Both the position numbers and the translations under genes were made by a program. From contig NZ_JAMXIC010000015.1 of NCBI RefSeq assembly GCF_027587375.1, positions 17,318 to 81,317 of the forward strand: 64,000 nucleotides of DNA. The letters are read 5' to 3'. The DNA comes from Arthrobacter sp. B2a2-09. Lineage in GTDB: Bacteria > Actinomycetota > Actinomycetes > Actinomycetales > Micrococcaceae. Shown here one piece after another: positions 1 to 8,300 of this stretch. The notes below the pieces were generated by a model. It saw only the letters and a list, made by a program, of their open reading frames with translations, made no database searches and was not told the origin of the DNA. Numbering within the stretch: the first letter of the stretch is position 1; each line of letters begins with the position of its first letter.

Positions 1-109
1 GGTGAGCGAGCGTCAGCCGGAAACACCCCAAAGGTGAGCGAGCGTCAGCCGGAAACACCCCAAAGGTGAGCGAGCGTCAGCCGGAAACACCCCAAAGGTG
101 AGCGAGCGT
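1..109. repeat. 32-bp tandem repeats (three full units and a partial fourth)
   Basis: Three identical 32-bp units start at 1, 33 and 65, and a partial fourth runs from 97 to 109. Each unit holds the core GTGAGCGAGCGT followed by a 20-nt spacer that is identical in the full units. The array starts at the window edge and may extend upstream. The same core returns, mostly inverted, at 200-356. No coding sense is apparent. Confidence 0.9.
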
Positions 110-199
110 TCTGGGTGGGAACGGCGCAAAAGTGGGACGGCGGCGCAACGGGACTGCCGCCGTCGGGCGCCAACTAACTTGCGCGGCACATCAACAGGG

Positions 200-356
200 A
201 CGCTCGCTCACATATATGGCCAAACACCGGAACGCTCGCTCACATCTATCGCCAAACAAAGGGACGCTCGCTCACATATATGGCCAAACACCGGAACGCT
301 CGCTCACATCATGTGAGCGAGCGTCCGCCCAAAACCCCACATAGGTGAGCGAGCGT
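200..356. repeat. Inverted block of the same 32-bp periodic repeat, ending in a palindrome
   Basis: The reverse complement of the core (ACGCTCGCTCAC) starts at 200, 232, 264 and 296, exactly 32 bp apart. The forward core then returns at 313 and 345, again 32 bp apart. Spacers vary: two of the inverted ones are identical and the others diverge. Where orientation switches, 296-324 is a perfect inverted repeat with 14-nt arms and a 1-nt centre. It lies just past the stop codon of the IclR gene and could form a strong hairpin in its transcript. The 110-199 stretch between the blocks shows nothing recognisable. Confidence 0.85.
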
Positions 357-365
357 CCGGAAGGG

Positions 366-1121
366 CTAGTTTTGGTTCAACTCGGCCGAGATCGCGAGGG
401 CGGCTTCGCGCAGCAAGGGCACGGCGCGGTCGGCAAAGTGCTGGTCCACGCGGGACACCGGTCCGGAAACGGAAATAGCGGTCGGGGTGGGAGCGTTGGG
501 GACGGCCATCGCGAAGCAACGGACGCCAATCTCCTGCTCTTCCTCGTCGATCGAGTAGCCGCGTTCACGGATCCGGTTCAAATCGGCGAGGAGGGATTCG
601 ATGTCCCCGATGCTCTTCGCCGTGGGTGTGGGCATGCCCGTGCGGGCCACGATGCCGCGGACCACCTCATCATCCAGCTGTGCCAGGATGGCCTTCCCGA
701 CGCCGGTGTCATGCGTATGGGCGCGGCGGCCCACCTCGGTGAACATGCGCATGGAGTGCAGGGACGGAACCTGGGCAACGTAGATGACCATGTCGGAATC
801 CAGCACGGCCATGTTGGACGTTTCGCCAAGCCGGTCCACGAGGGACTTCAGCTGGGGACGGGCCAGTGCTCCGAGTTGCTTGTTGGCGCCTTCGCCAAGC
901 CGGATGAGCCGGGGGCCCAGAGCGTAGCGACGATTGGGCAGTTGCCGGATGTAGCCGAGGGACACCAAGGTGCGCAGCAGGCGGTGGATGGTAGGGAGCG
1001 GCAGGTCCGTCGACGACGACAGTTCGCTCAACGTGACGTCTCCGCCGGCGTCAGTGATGAGTTCCAGCAGTTCGAAGACGCGCTCGACGGACTGCACGCC
1101 TCCCGAGGGCTTTTCAGCCAT
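366..1121 (-). CDS. IclR-family transcriptional regulator of the ureide/glyoxylate genes
   Basis: 251-residue IclR-type regulator, the usual length for the family. The N-terminal winged helix-turn-helix (about residues 10-75) includes LPLPTIHRLLRTLVSLGYI, and the C-terminal effector domain has the typical HDTGVGKAILAQL and ERGYSIDEEEQEIGVRC stretches. The start at 1121 is preceded by AGGAGA nine bases upstream; a longer frame to 1166 lacks this and adds residues foreign to the family. It is divergent from malic enzyme, malate synthase and AllE genes, so it probably controls them, as AllR does in Escherichia coli with glyoxylate or allantoin as signal. The ligand is inferred from context only. 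Confidence 0.88.
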   Translation of the reverse strand: MAEKPSGGVQSVERVFELLELITDAGGDVTLSELSSSTDLPLPTIHRLLRTLVSLGYIRQLPNRRYALGPRLIRLGEGANKQLGALARPQLKSLVDRLGETSNMAVLDSDMVIYVAQVPSLHSMRMFTEVGRRAHTHDTGVGKAILAQLDDEVVRGIVARTGMPTPTAKSIGDIESLLADLNRIRERGYSIDEEEQEIGVRCFAMAVPNAPTPTAISVSGPVSRVDQHFADRAVPLLREAALAISAELNQN

Positions 1122-1331
1122 TCCGTTGTCTCCTATGGCTCGGAATCCGACAACTCTTATCCGCATCGTGAAAAGAATTGCTTAGAACACTCAAGATACA
1201 GCACGCGACGCCGGAAAGCTCGCCCAGCAACTAGGGCTTGTGTTTCCACTTTGTAGATAATAATATCCATAATACGAAAACATTCGGTTTGAGCGGAGGC
1301 CCACTACGGGCCTGTACGAGGAGGAAATTCA
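1122..1331. promoter_or_regulatory. Divergent promoter region, IclR gene / malic enzyme operon
   Basis: 210 bp between divergent starts, noticeably more AT-rich around 1240-1285 than its surroundings. GATA and TATC arms at 1256-1267 form a small inverted repeat, flanked by TGTTT (about 1241) and AAAACA (about 1277), a possible IclR-type operator. AGGAGG at 1319-1324 is the ribosome binding site of the malic enzyme gene. No confident -35/-10 pair was assigned. Confidence 0.45.
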
Positions 1332-2729
1332 ATGGCGAACCCGAGCCCCGGAAATTCGATCACCCTGCGCGTCGCCGCGCCGTCGAGCTTCACTGCCACG
1401 AGCGAGCTGGCCGCAGCCGTCGCCGCTGCCGGTGCGGCCATCACCGCACTGGATGTGACCGAGTCGCACCACGAGACCCTGGTTGTTGACGTCACCTGCA
1501 ACACCACGGACGAAGATCACGCCAACCGCGTCAAGGACGCCCTCAACGCGCTCGACGGCGTCACGGTCCAGCACGTCTCGGACCGCACCTTCCTCATGCA
1601 CCTGGGCGGCAAGCTCGAGGTCGTCCCCAAGGTGGCCCTGCGCAACCGCGACGACCTTTCGCGCGCCTACACTCCCGGCGTCGCACGCGTCTGCCTCGCG
1701 ATCGCCGAGGACCCTGCCGCGGCCCGCAACCTGACGGTCAAGCGGAACACGATCGCCGTCCTCACCGACGGTTCGGCCGTCCTTGGCCTGGGCAACATCG
1801 GCCCGGCCGCAGCCCTGCCTGTCATGGAAGGCAAGGCCGCGCTGTTCAAGCAGTTCGCCAACGTCGACGCCTGGCCGGTCTGCCTGGACACCCAGGACAC
1901 TGAAGAAATCATCATGATCGCCAAGGCCATGGCTCCGGTCTACGGCGGCATCAACCTTGAAGACATCGCAGCCCCGCGCTGCTTCGAAATCGAGAAGCGG
2001 CTCCGCGACGAGCTGGACATCCCCGTCTTCCACGACGACCAGCACGGAACGGCAATTGTCACCCTCGCGGCCCTCGTCAACGCATTGCGCGTGGTGGACA
2101 AAAAGCTCAGCGAGGTCAAGATCGTGGTTTCCGGCGTCGGCGCTGCCGGCTCTGCGATCATCCAGCTCCTCAAGGCCCAGGGCGCGCAGCACATCGTAGC
2201 CGCAGGCCGCTCCGGCGCCATTCACTCGGGCGAAAAGTACGACGACGAGCACCGTTCCTGGATTGCCGCGAACACCAACGAGGCCGGCTTCTCGGGCACG
2301 CTGCACGAAGCCCTCAAGGGTGCCGACGTGTTCATCGGCGTCAGCGCTCCGCACGTGATCGGCGAAGAGCAGGTCGCCTCAATGGCCGAGGACGCGATCG
2401 TGTTCGCCATGGCCAATCCCACCCCGGAAATCGACCCGGTAATTGCGTCCAAGCACGCCGCTGTGGTCGCCACCGGTCGGAGCGACTTCCCCAACCAGAT
2501 CAACAACGTGCTGGCCTTCCCGGGCTTCTTCCGTGGACTGCTCGACGCCGGAGCATCGGACATCATCCCGGAAATGCTCGTGGCCGCCGCAGAGGCTATC
2601 GCCAACCGGGTTGCAGATGATGAACTGAATGCGAGCTACATTATCCCCAGCGTCTTCGACCCCCACGTTGCCGCCGACGTCGCCGCAGCCGTAGCAAACG
2701 CAGCAAACGCAGCAAACGCAGGCCGCTAA
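1332..2729 (+). CDS. NAD(P)-dependent malic enzyme with N-terminal ACT-like domain
   Basis: Oxidative decarboxylation of malate to pyruvate. 465 residues: an ACT-like regulatory region (about 10-85) precedes a bacterial short-type malic enzyme. Visible signatures are [12 protein letters not shown] (about 112-123), the metal and substrate site [12 protein letters not shown] (about 231-242), and a Rossmann loop SGVGAAGSA near residue 267. The start has AGGAGG seven bases upstream. It is first in a same-strand series with malate synthase, a DUF6986 protein and AllE. In this setting it would drain malate made from glyoxylate into pyruvate. The ACT domain suggests amino-acid or nucleotide-type allosteric control. 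The C-terminus ends in an alanine-rich repeat (ANAANAANA) encoded by near-identical 9-bp repeats. Confidence 0.93.
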   Translation: MANPSPGNSITLRVAAPSSFTATSELAAAVAAAGAAITALDVTESHHETLVVDVTCNTTDEDHANRVKDALNALDGVTVQHVSDRTFLMHLGGKLEVVPKVALRNRDDLSRAYTPGVARVCLAIAEDPAAARNLTVKRNTIAVLTDGSAVLGLGNIGPAAALPVMEGKAALFKQFANVDAWPVCLDTQDTEEIIMIAKAMAPVYGGINLEDIAAPRCFEIEKRLRDELDIPVFHDDQHGTAIVTLAALVNALRVVDKKLSEVKIVVSGVGAAGSAIIQLLKAQGAQHIVAAGRSGAIHSGEKYDDEHRSWIAANTNEAGFSGTLHEALKGADVFIGVSAPHVIGEEQVASMAEDAIVFAMANPTPEIDPVIASKHAAVVATGRSDFPNQINNVLAFPGFFRGLLDAGASDIIPEMLVAAAEAIANRVADDELNASYIIPSVFDPHVAADVAAAVANAANAANAGR

Positions 2730-2753
2730 CGCTCTCTAGGAAAGGACCATCCC

Positions 2754-4349
2754 ATGGCTCTCCAAGTCACAGACCCCCGGCCGATCGAACGAGCCGAGGA
2801 GATCCTGACTCCCAAGGCGTTGGCCTTCGTGGAGGAACTGCACCGCCGTTTCGCGGGCACCCGCACCGAGCTCCTGGCGGCCCGTGTCGCCAAGCGTGAA
2901 GACGTGGCCCGCACCGGCCGCCTCGACTTCCTGCCCGAAACGCAGGATATCCGCGACGGCGACTGGAAGGTTGCCGAAGCACCCAAGGCCCTGCAGGACC
3001 GCCGGGTCGAGATGACCGGCCCGGCCTCCCCGGCCAAGATGGCCATCAACGCCCTGAACTCCGGCGCCAAGGTATGGCTCGCCGACCTCGAGGACGCCAG
3101 CACCCCGACATGGGCGAACGTCATCGACGCCATCCTCAACCTCCGCGACGCCGCCCAGGGCACCCTGAGCTACACCTCCCCGGAGGGCAAGGAATACCGG
3201 CTCCGCACGGACGCGCCGCTCGCCGTCGTCGTCGCCCGCCCCCGCGGCTGGCACATGGACGAACGGCACTTACTGCTCGACGGCGAACCCACCGTGGGCG
3301 CGCTGGTGGACTTCGGCCTGCACTTCTTCCACGTGGCCAAGCAGCTCCTGCTCAACGGCCACGGCCCGTACTACTACCTGCCCAAGATGGAAAGCCACCT
3401 CGAGGCTCGCCTCTGGAACGATATCTTCGTCTTCGCCCAGGACTTCCTCGGCATCCCGCAGGGCAGCATCCGCGCCACCATGCTGATCGAAACCATCCCG
3501 GCCGCATTCGAAATGGACGAGTTCCTCTACGAACTGCGGGACCACGCCTCCGGCCTTAACGCGGGCCGTTGGGACTACCTGTTCAGCATCGTGAAGTACT
3601 TCCGCGACGCTGGCGAGTCCTTCATCCTGCCGGACCGCGCGTCCGTGGTCATGACGGCCCCGTTCATGCGCGCCTACACGGAACTGCTGGTCAAGACTTG
3701 CCACAAGCGCGGTGCCTTCGCCATGGGCGGTATGGCAGCAGTCATCCCGAACCGCCGCGAGCCGGAGGTCACGGCCCAAGCCTTCGAGAAGGTCCGTGCT
3801 GACAAGACCCGCGAGGCCAACGACGGTTTCGATGGTTCCTGGGTGGCCCACCCGGACCTCGTCTCCACCTGCCGCGAAGTATTCGACTCGGTCCTGGGCG
3901 ACAAGCCGAACCAGCTGGACAAGCAGCGCCCGGAGGTCTCCGTGACCGCCGATCAGCTGCTGGACATCTCCTCCGCCGGTGGCCACGTGACCGAGGCCGG
4001 GCTTCGCTTGAACCTCTATGTCGCGGTCGCGTACACCGCCGTGTGGCTCTCCGGCAGCGGCGCCGTCGCCATCCACAACCTCATGGAAGACGCCGCCACC
4101 GCGGAAATCTCCCGTTCCCAGGTGTGGCAGCAGATCCGCAACAAGTCCGTCCTGGCCGACACCGGCAACACGGTCACCCGCGAACTGGTCACCCGGATCC
4201 TGGGCGAAGAGACCGATCGCCTGCGCAGCGAGGTTGACGCCGAGTCCTTCGAGAAGTTCTACGAGCCGGCCAGCCGCCTGATCGCCGACATCTGTCTCTC
4301 CGAGGACTACACGGACTTCCTCACCACTCCCGCCTACGAGCTGGTGTAG
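2754..4349 (+). CDS. aceB: Malate synthase A
   Basis: Condenses glyoxylate with acetyl-CoA to give malate. 531 residues, the normal length of the A isoform. Diagnostic stretches are RPRGWHMDERH (about 162-172), GPYYYLPKMESHLEA (about 202-216), a TIM-barrel region with IRATMLIETIPAAFEMDE (about 243-260), and ERGF-like MGGMAAVIPNRREPE after 320. An AGGAAAGGACC ribosome site lies just upstream in the 24-bp gap after the malic enzyme gene. With AllE downstream, it fits the use of glyoxylate released from ureides. It need not be the isoform that serves the classical glyoxylate shunt, since no isocitrate lyase gene is present here. Confidence 0.95.
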   Translation: MALQVTDPRPIERAEEILTPKALAFVEELHRRFAGTRTELLAARVAKREDVARTGRLDFLPETQDIRDGDWKVAEAPKALQDRRVEMTGPASPAKMAINALNSGAKVWLADLEDASTPTWANVIDAILNLRDAAQGTLSYTSPEGKEYRLRTDAPLAVVVARPRGWHMDERHLLLDGEPTVGALVDFGLHFFHVAKQLLLNGHGPYYYLPKMESHLEARLWNDIFVFAQDFLGIPQGSIRATMLIETIPAAFEMDEFLYELRDHASGLNAGRWDYLFSIVKYFRDAGESFILPDRASVVMTAPFMRAYTELLVKTCHKRGAFAMGGMAAVIPNRREPEVTAQAFEKVRADKTREANDGFDGSWVAHPDLVSTCREVFDSVLGDKPNQLDKQRPEVSVTADQLLDISSAGGHVTEAGLRLNLYVAVAYTAVWLSGSGAVAIHNLMEDAATAEISRSQVWQQIRNKSVLADTGNTVTRELVTRILGEETDRLRSEVDAESFEKFYEPASRLIADICLSEDYTDFLTTPAYELV

Positions 4350-4351
4350 GG

Positions 4352-5620
4352 ATGGCCGCTTCCTCTTTCTCTGCGGCAGATCTCGCCGCGATCGACTCCC
4401 AGCTGGCCGCCACCGACCAGCTCCTGGAGCGCAATTACCCGGGCGACGACGGCACCCGCCAGCCCGTGCACACGGTGTACGTCCCGGCGGACCGTTTCAC
4501 GCCGTCGCTCTCCGCTGAATGGGGCGCCCAGGCGATCACGACGGCGGAGGCCCACGGCGGTCTCGAAAGGCTCGGCACGTTGCTGGGCCAGGAGCCCGAA
4601 CTGGCTGCCGCCGTCGCCGCCCGTGTGGCTGCCAAGTTGCGCAGCGAACCGATCGAGGACTTGCGCCTCGACTTCGAGGACGGCTACGGCGATCGCGGCG
4701 ACGAAGCAGAAGACGTCGCAGCGGTAGCGGCGGCCCAGGCCGTCAGCGAGGCCGTTGCCGCGGGTTCTGCCCCGCCGTTCATCGGCATCCGGTTCAAATG
4801 CTTCGAAGCCCCCACCCGGGCACGTGGCCTGAAGACCCTGGACCTGTTCGTCTCCACGTTGGCCTCCGCCGGAGAGCTGCCCGAGGGCCTCATCCTGACC
4901 CTGCCGAAGGTCACCACAGTGGCCCAGGTGCAGGCAATGGACTTCGCGGTCTCCCGTTTGGAAGAGATCCACTCCCTTCCGGCGGGCCGGCTCCGCTTCG
5001 AAGTCCAAGTGGAAACACCGCAACTGATTCTCGGCCCGGAGGGGACCTCCCCCGTGGCCCAGCTTCCGCACGCAGTTCCGGGCCGCATCAGCGCCCTGCA
5101 TTACGGCACCTACGACTACTCCGCTTCGCTACAGATCTCCGCGGAGTACCAGTCGATGGAGCACCCGGTGGCGGATTTCGCCAAGGAAGTCATGCAGTTG
5201 GCCGTTGCTGGAACGGGCATCCGGCTCTCCGACGGCTCCACCAACATCATCCCGGTGGGCGACAACGTGGAAAACGCGTGGAAGCTGCACGGCCGCTTGG
5301 TCCGCCGCTCCCTTGAACGCGGCTACTACCAGGGCTGGGACCTGCACGCCGCCCAGTTGCCCAGCCGGTTTGCGGCAACGTATGCCTTCTACCGCGAAGG
5401 CCTGCCTGCAGCCGCGGCCCGCCTCCGCAACTACGTGGAGCGCACCGAAGGCGGCGTCATGGACGAACCCGCCACCGCCCGGGCCCTGGCCGCCTTCGTC
5501 CTGCGCGGCGTCCAGTGCGGAGCCGTAGGTTCCGAAGAAGTGCTGGCGCTTGCCGGCGTCGAACTCCCCCGGCTGATCGCACTGGCTCATCCGCGGCTCG
5601 CACACACCACCTCCAAGTAA
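4352..5620 (+). CDS. DUF6986 protein, HpcH/HpaI aldolase / citrate-lyase-like fold
   Basis: 422 residues, starting 2 bases after the malate synthase stop, so probably translationally coupled. The segment EDLRLDFEDGYGDRGDEAED (about 98-117) and later LRFEVQVETPQLI (about 214-226) carry the acidic metal-binding style of the HpcH/HpaI aldolase and citrate-lyase-beta superfamily. I recognise it as the DUF6986 group, which has no established reaction as far as I know. Conserved-looking basic and acidic patches (HYGTYDYSASL, about 250-260) continue the barrel. Its position between malate synthase and ureidoglycine aminohydrolase suggests it acts on a glyoxylate-derived or ureide-derived hydroxyacid. 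That function is inference from context. Confidence 0.8.
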   Translation: MAASSFSAADLAAIDSQLAATDQLLERNYPGDDGTRQPVHTVYVPADRFTPSLSAEWGAQAITTAEAHGGLERLGTLLGQEPELAAAVAARVAAKLRSEPIEDLRLDFEDGYGDRGDEAEDVAAVAAAQAVSEAVAAGSAPPFIGIRFKCFEAPTRARGLKTLDLFVSTLASAGELPEGLILTLPKVTTVAQVQAMDFAVSRLEEIHSLPAGRLRFEVQVETPQLILGPEGTSPVAQLPHAVPGRISALHYGTYDYSASLQISAEYQSMEHPVADFAKEVMQLAVAGTGIRLSDGSTNIIPVGDNVENAWKLHGRLVRRSLERGYYQGWDLHAAQLPSRFAATYAFYREGLPAAAARLRNYVERTEGGVMDEPATARALAAFVLRGVQCGAVGSEEVLALAGVELPRLIALAHPRLAHTTSK

Positions 5621-5627
5621 GGATCCA

Positions 5628-6443
5628 ATGATGGGCAAGTACTACTATCCCCAAGGCGGCCTGCCGCCGCAGACCCACCTCACCACCGAACGCGCAATCG
5701 TCACGGAGGCCTACACGGTCATCCCCAAGGGTGTGCTGACCGATATCGTGACCAGCAACCTGCCTGGCTTCTCCAACACGCGTTCTTGGATCATCGCCCG
5801 CCCGATCTCCGGATTCGCCACCACGTTCTCCCAGTTGATCGTTGAGATCGGCCCGGGTGGCGGCGCTCCCAAGGCCGAGTTCGAGGCAGGCGTTGAAGGC
5901 GTCGTCTTCGTCACCAAGGGCAAGGTCAACCTGACCCTCGACGGCGAACTGCACCAGCTCGAGGAGGGTGGCTACGCCTACCTGGCTGCCGGTTCCACCT
6001 GGGGCTTGGAGAACGTCTCGGATGACATCGTCTCCTTCCACTGGATCCGCAAGGCCTACGAGCGCCTTGAAGGCTACGAAGCCAAGTCCTTTGTCACGAG
6101 TGACGACGAGGTTGAAGCGGGCGAAATGCCGGACGTCAACGGCGTCTGGGCAACCACGCGCTTCGCGGACCCCAATGACCTGGCCCACGACATGCACGTG
6201 AACATCGTGACGTTCCAGCCCGGCGGCGTCATCCCGTTCCCGGAAACCCACGTCATGGAACACGGCCTATACGTCCTGGAGGGCAAGGGCATGTACCTGC
6301 TCAACAATGACTGGGTCGAAGTGGAAGCAGGCGACTTCATGTGGCTGCGCGCCTTCTGCCCGCAGGCCTGCTACGCCGGCGGCCCGGGTCCGTTCCGGTA
6401 CCTGCTGTACAAGGACGTCAACCGTCAGGTCAAGCTGACCTAA
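5628..6443 (+). CDS. allE: (S)-ureidoglycine aminohydrolase (bicupin)
   Basis: Releases ammonia from (S)-ureidoglycine to form (S)-ureidoglycolate in allantoin breakdown. 271 residues with two cupin domains. The family opening KYYYPQGGLPPQ is clear. The first cupin is near residues 60-140 and the second has ETHVMEHGLYVLEGKGMY (about 205-222), whose His and Glu residues match the manganese-binding set of the family. Two consecutive ATG codons open the frame, with AAGGAT just before. It closes the operon; transcription would then meet the 66-bp palindrome. Other allantoin genes (allantoinase, allantoate amidohydrolase, ureidoglycolate lyase) are not in this window. Confidence 0.92.
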   Translation: MMGKYYYPQGGLPPQTHLTTERAIVTEAYTVIPKGVLTDIVTSNLPGFSNTRSWIIARPISGFATTFSQLIVEIGPGGGAPKAEFEAGVEGVVFVTKGKVNLTLDGELHQLEEGGYAYLAAGSTWGLENVSDDIVSFHWIRKAYERLEGYEAKSFVTSDDEVEAGEMPDVNGVWATTRFADPNDLAHDMHVNIVTFQPGGVIPFPETHVMEHGLYVLEGKGMYLLNNDWVEVEAGDFMWLRAFCPQACYAGGPGPFRYLLYKDVNRQVKLT

Positions 6444-6461
6444 GCTCCCCCTTCCGGCTAT

Positions 6462-6527
6462 CCCAACTGACTCGCAGTAGTTGTCGTTATGAGCGCTCAT
6501 AACGACAACTACTGCGAGTCAGTTGGG
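6462..6527. repeat. Perfect 66-bp palindrome, probable hairpin terminator or repeat element
   Basis: Bases 6462-6494 and 6495-6527 are exact reverse complements, 33 nt per arm with no loop; the centre is GAGCGCTC. A short T run follows at 6528-6530. It lies 18 bp after the allE stop and 116 bp before the next gene, so it may end allE transcription. A palindrome this long and perfect is more than a simple terminator needs and may be a dispersed element. Confidence 0.85.
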
Positions 6528-6643
6528 TTTGGGCCACACCCGCGTTCTCAGCGTTGACCCCCTCGCTTCCGAAGAGGACGATCGAAACTACGGGGGCAAC
6601 AGCGCCCAGCCGTTGCCCTGCAGCGTAGCTTCAGGAGGCAGCC

Positions 6644-7900
6644 ATGGAGGCTGCGCGGGCTTCTCAGACTTCCCGCGTATCCCAGACTTCCCGGCGAGCG
6701 CGGGTTTCCCGGGCACGGACCACCGCACCGATGGCGGGATTCCGGGTGGCCGTAGTCCTGGCTTTGATCCTGGCTTCCGGCGCTTGCACCTACCCCCTGA
6801 CAAGTGAACCCCCAGCAGGTTCCTCGCCGTCCGATTCGCAAACGGCACTTCCGCAATCCCCGATTGCGGATTTCTTCGCGCATGAAATGCTCAACCGGGG
6901 CGCGCCGGCCGTCGTCGTCCAGATCAAAGTCCGGGGACAGGAATGGTCCCAGGCCTACGGCAGCCAAGACGTTGAGACCGGCGAGCCGGTAGCCGTGACG
7001 GACCGGATCCAGGCCGGCGGCATCACGCAGTCTATGGTGGCGGTCTCGGTGCTCAAGCTGGTCCAGGAAGGAAAGCTGGGCCTTGAGGACCCCGTCACGG
7101 AATACTTCCCGGAATTCCAGCAGCTCGTCAACCCGCCTGGCCCCATCACGGTCCGGTCCCTGTTGAACCACAGCTCCGGCCTGCCCGATGCACCGGAAGC
7201 CATCTTGAAGGCCATGCCGCCTAAGCAAGCCATCGACACGAGGTTCACCATCGAGGATTATCTCCGGATGGCCGGGACCGTGCCGTGGGCGCACGCAAAC
7301 TTCCAGCTCTTCCGCTACTCGGATGCCAACTACTTCGCCTTGGCCGCGATCGTCCAGAAGCTCCGCGGCCGGCCGATCGGCGATGTCCTGAATTCAGATA
7401 TCTTCGTGCCGCTGGGAATGAGCCACACCTCGCTGGCAGCCGAGCCGGACCGGGATGCGCGCGACATGATCCAGAGCTATGAATTCATCGACGGCGAACG
7501 CATCAACGCCTCGCAGCCGGAGTATCTCGTCGGTTCTCCCGCAGAGGGAGTCATCTCCACCGTCGGCGATATCAACACGTTCTATGCAGCGCTCATGCAG
7601 GGCCGGCTACTCACGGCGAACACCCTCCACGAAATGCAAACCCTGTGGCAGGAGAACTACGGACTCGGGCTGCAGCGCTGGAATGACGAATGCACCAACG
7701 GTTTCTACTACGGCTACGGCGGCAGCACCTGGTTCGCGAGCATTTCGTTGTCCACGAGCGACGGGAGCCGCCAGATAACCCTGAGCTTCGCCTATCCATC
7801 CGACACGAACAAGCACATTGAATCAACGGACGGCAGCGGCCAGCCGGAGTTCGAGCAACTCCGGGAGGTGGCCATCGCGACGATGAACGGGCTCTGCTGA
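6644..7900 (+). CDS. Lipoprotein with serine beta-lactamase fold, catalytic SxxK motif lost
   Basis: 418 residues of the class C beta-lactamase / DD-peptidase family. AGGAGG six bases upstream fixes the start. The arginine-rich N-terminus contains a near repeat (SQTSRVSQTSRR) before the hydrophobic stretch and lipobox LASGAC (about 43-48), so the product is probably surface-anchored. Family landmarks align well around residue 125, yet where active enzymes have Gly-Ser-x-x-Lys this protein has G125-G126-I-T-Q129, so both nucleophile and general base are absent. The second motif is YSD (about 225) and the third, normally His-x-Gly, is YGYGGS (about 356). It is therefore probably a non-hydrolytic binding protein. 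No neighbour suggests a ligand. Confidence 0.8.
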   Translation: MEAARASQTSRVSQTSRRARVSRARTTAPMAGFRVAVVLALILASGACTYPLTSEPPAGSSPSDSQTALPQSPIADFFAHEMLNRGAPAVVVQIKVRGQEWSQAYGSQDVETGEPVAVTDRIQAGGITQSMVAVSVLKLVQEGKLGLEDPVTEYFPEFQQLVNPPGPITVRSLLNHSSGLPDAPEAILKAMPPKQAIDTRFTIEDYLRMAGTVPWAHANFQLFRYSDANYFALAAIVQKLRGRPIGDVLNSDIFVPLGMSHTSLAAEPDRDARDMIQSYEFIDGERINASQPEYLVGSPAEGVISTVGDINTFYAALMQGRLLTANTLHEMQTLWQENYGLGLQRWNDECTNGFYYGYGGSTWFASISLSTSDGSRQITLSFAYPSDTNKHIESTDGSGQPEFEQLREVAIATMNGLC

Positions 7901-7930
7901 GTCGCGACGCCCAGCCGGGTTTCGCGGCGC

Positions 7931-8242
7931 TTAGCCCGCCGTTCCACCGCCCGCAAGCCGGTACGACTCTTGCAACAGCTCAGCCAGCTCCTCGACGTCG
8001 ATCCGCTCCAAGCGGGCCAGCACAAGCTTCGGGGACCGTTCGTGGTGCGGCGTCCAGAAGTACGTGCCGGGATCGGTTCCGGCCAGCGCTTCCCGTTCCT
8101 CTGTTTTGACGGTGAGGACGCCGTCTTCCCAGATCCGAGCCATCAAGGTCTTGCCGAACCAAGCTGGCCGGCCCCAACTGGGCCGCTCGCTTACGCCTGG
8201 CAATCCACGGCAGATCTGCCGGACATCTTCCTCTGTGGCCAT
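7931..8242 (-). CDS. MmcQ/YjbR-family DNA-binding-fold protein
   Basis: 103 residues. The pattern LPGVSERPSWGRPAWFGKTLMARI followed by a region of TEEREAL and SPKLVLARLERID matches MmcQ/YjbR proteins, which have a cyclin-like alpha/beta fold and no firmly known function. Length is typical. It is convergent with the beta-lactamase-fold gene (30-bp gap) and divergent from the AAA ATPase gene. No operon partner is visible. Confidence 0.8.
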   Translation of the reverse strand: MATEEDVRQICRGLPGVSERPSWGRPAWFGKTLMARIWEDGVLTVKTEEREALAGTDPGTYFWTPHHERSPKLVLARLERIDVEELAELLQESYRLAGGGTAG

Positions 8243-8300
8243 GGTTCACTGTGGCATCCGAGCCCTGACCAAGCAATGGCTCTCCTGCTAGGGTCTGACC

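Noticed and set aside
1..356. CRISPR-like array
   Set aside because: The conserved core is only about 12 nt, several spacers are identical, orientation switches within the array, and no cas genes are nearby.
345..1256. 303-codon plus-strand frame opposite the IclR gene
   Set aside because: It is the antisense shadow of a clear IclR gene, with no ribosome site or family pattern.
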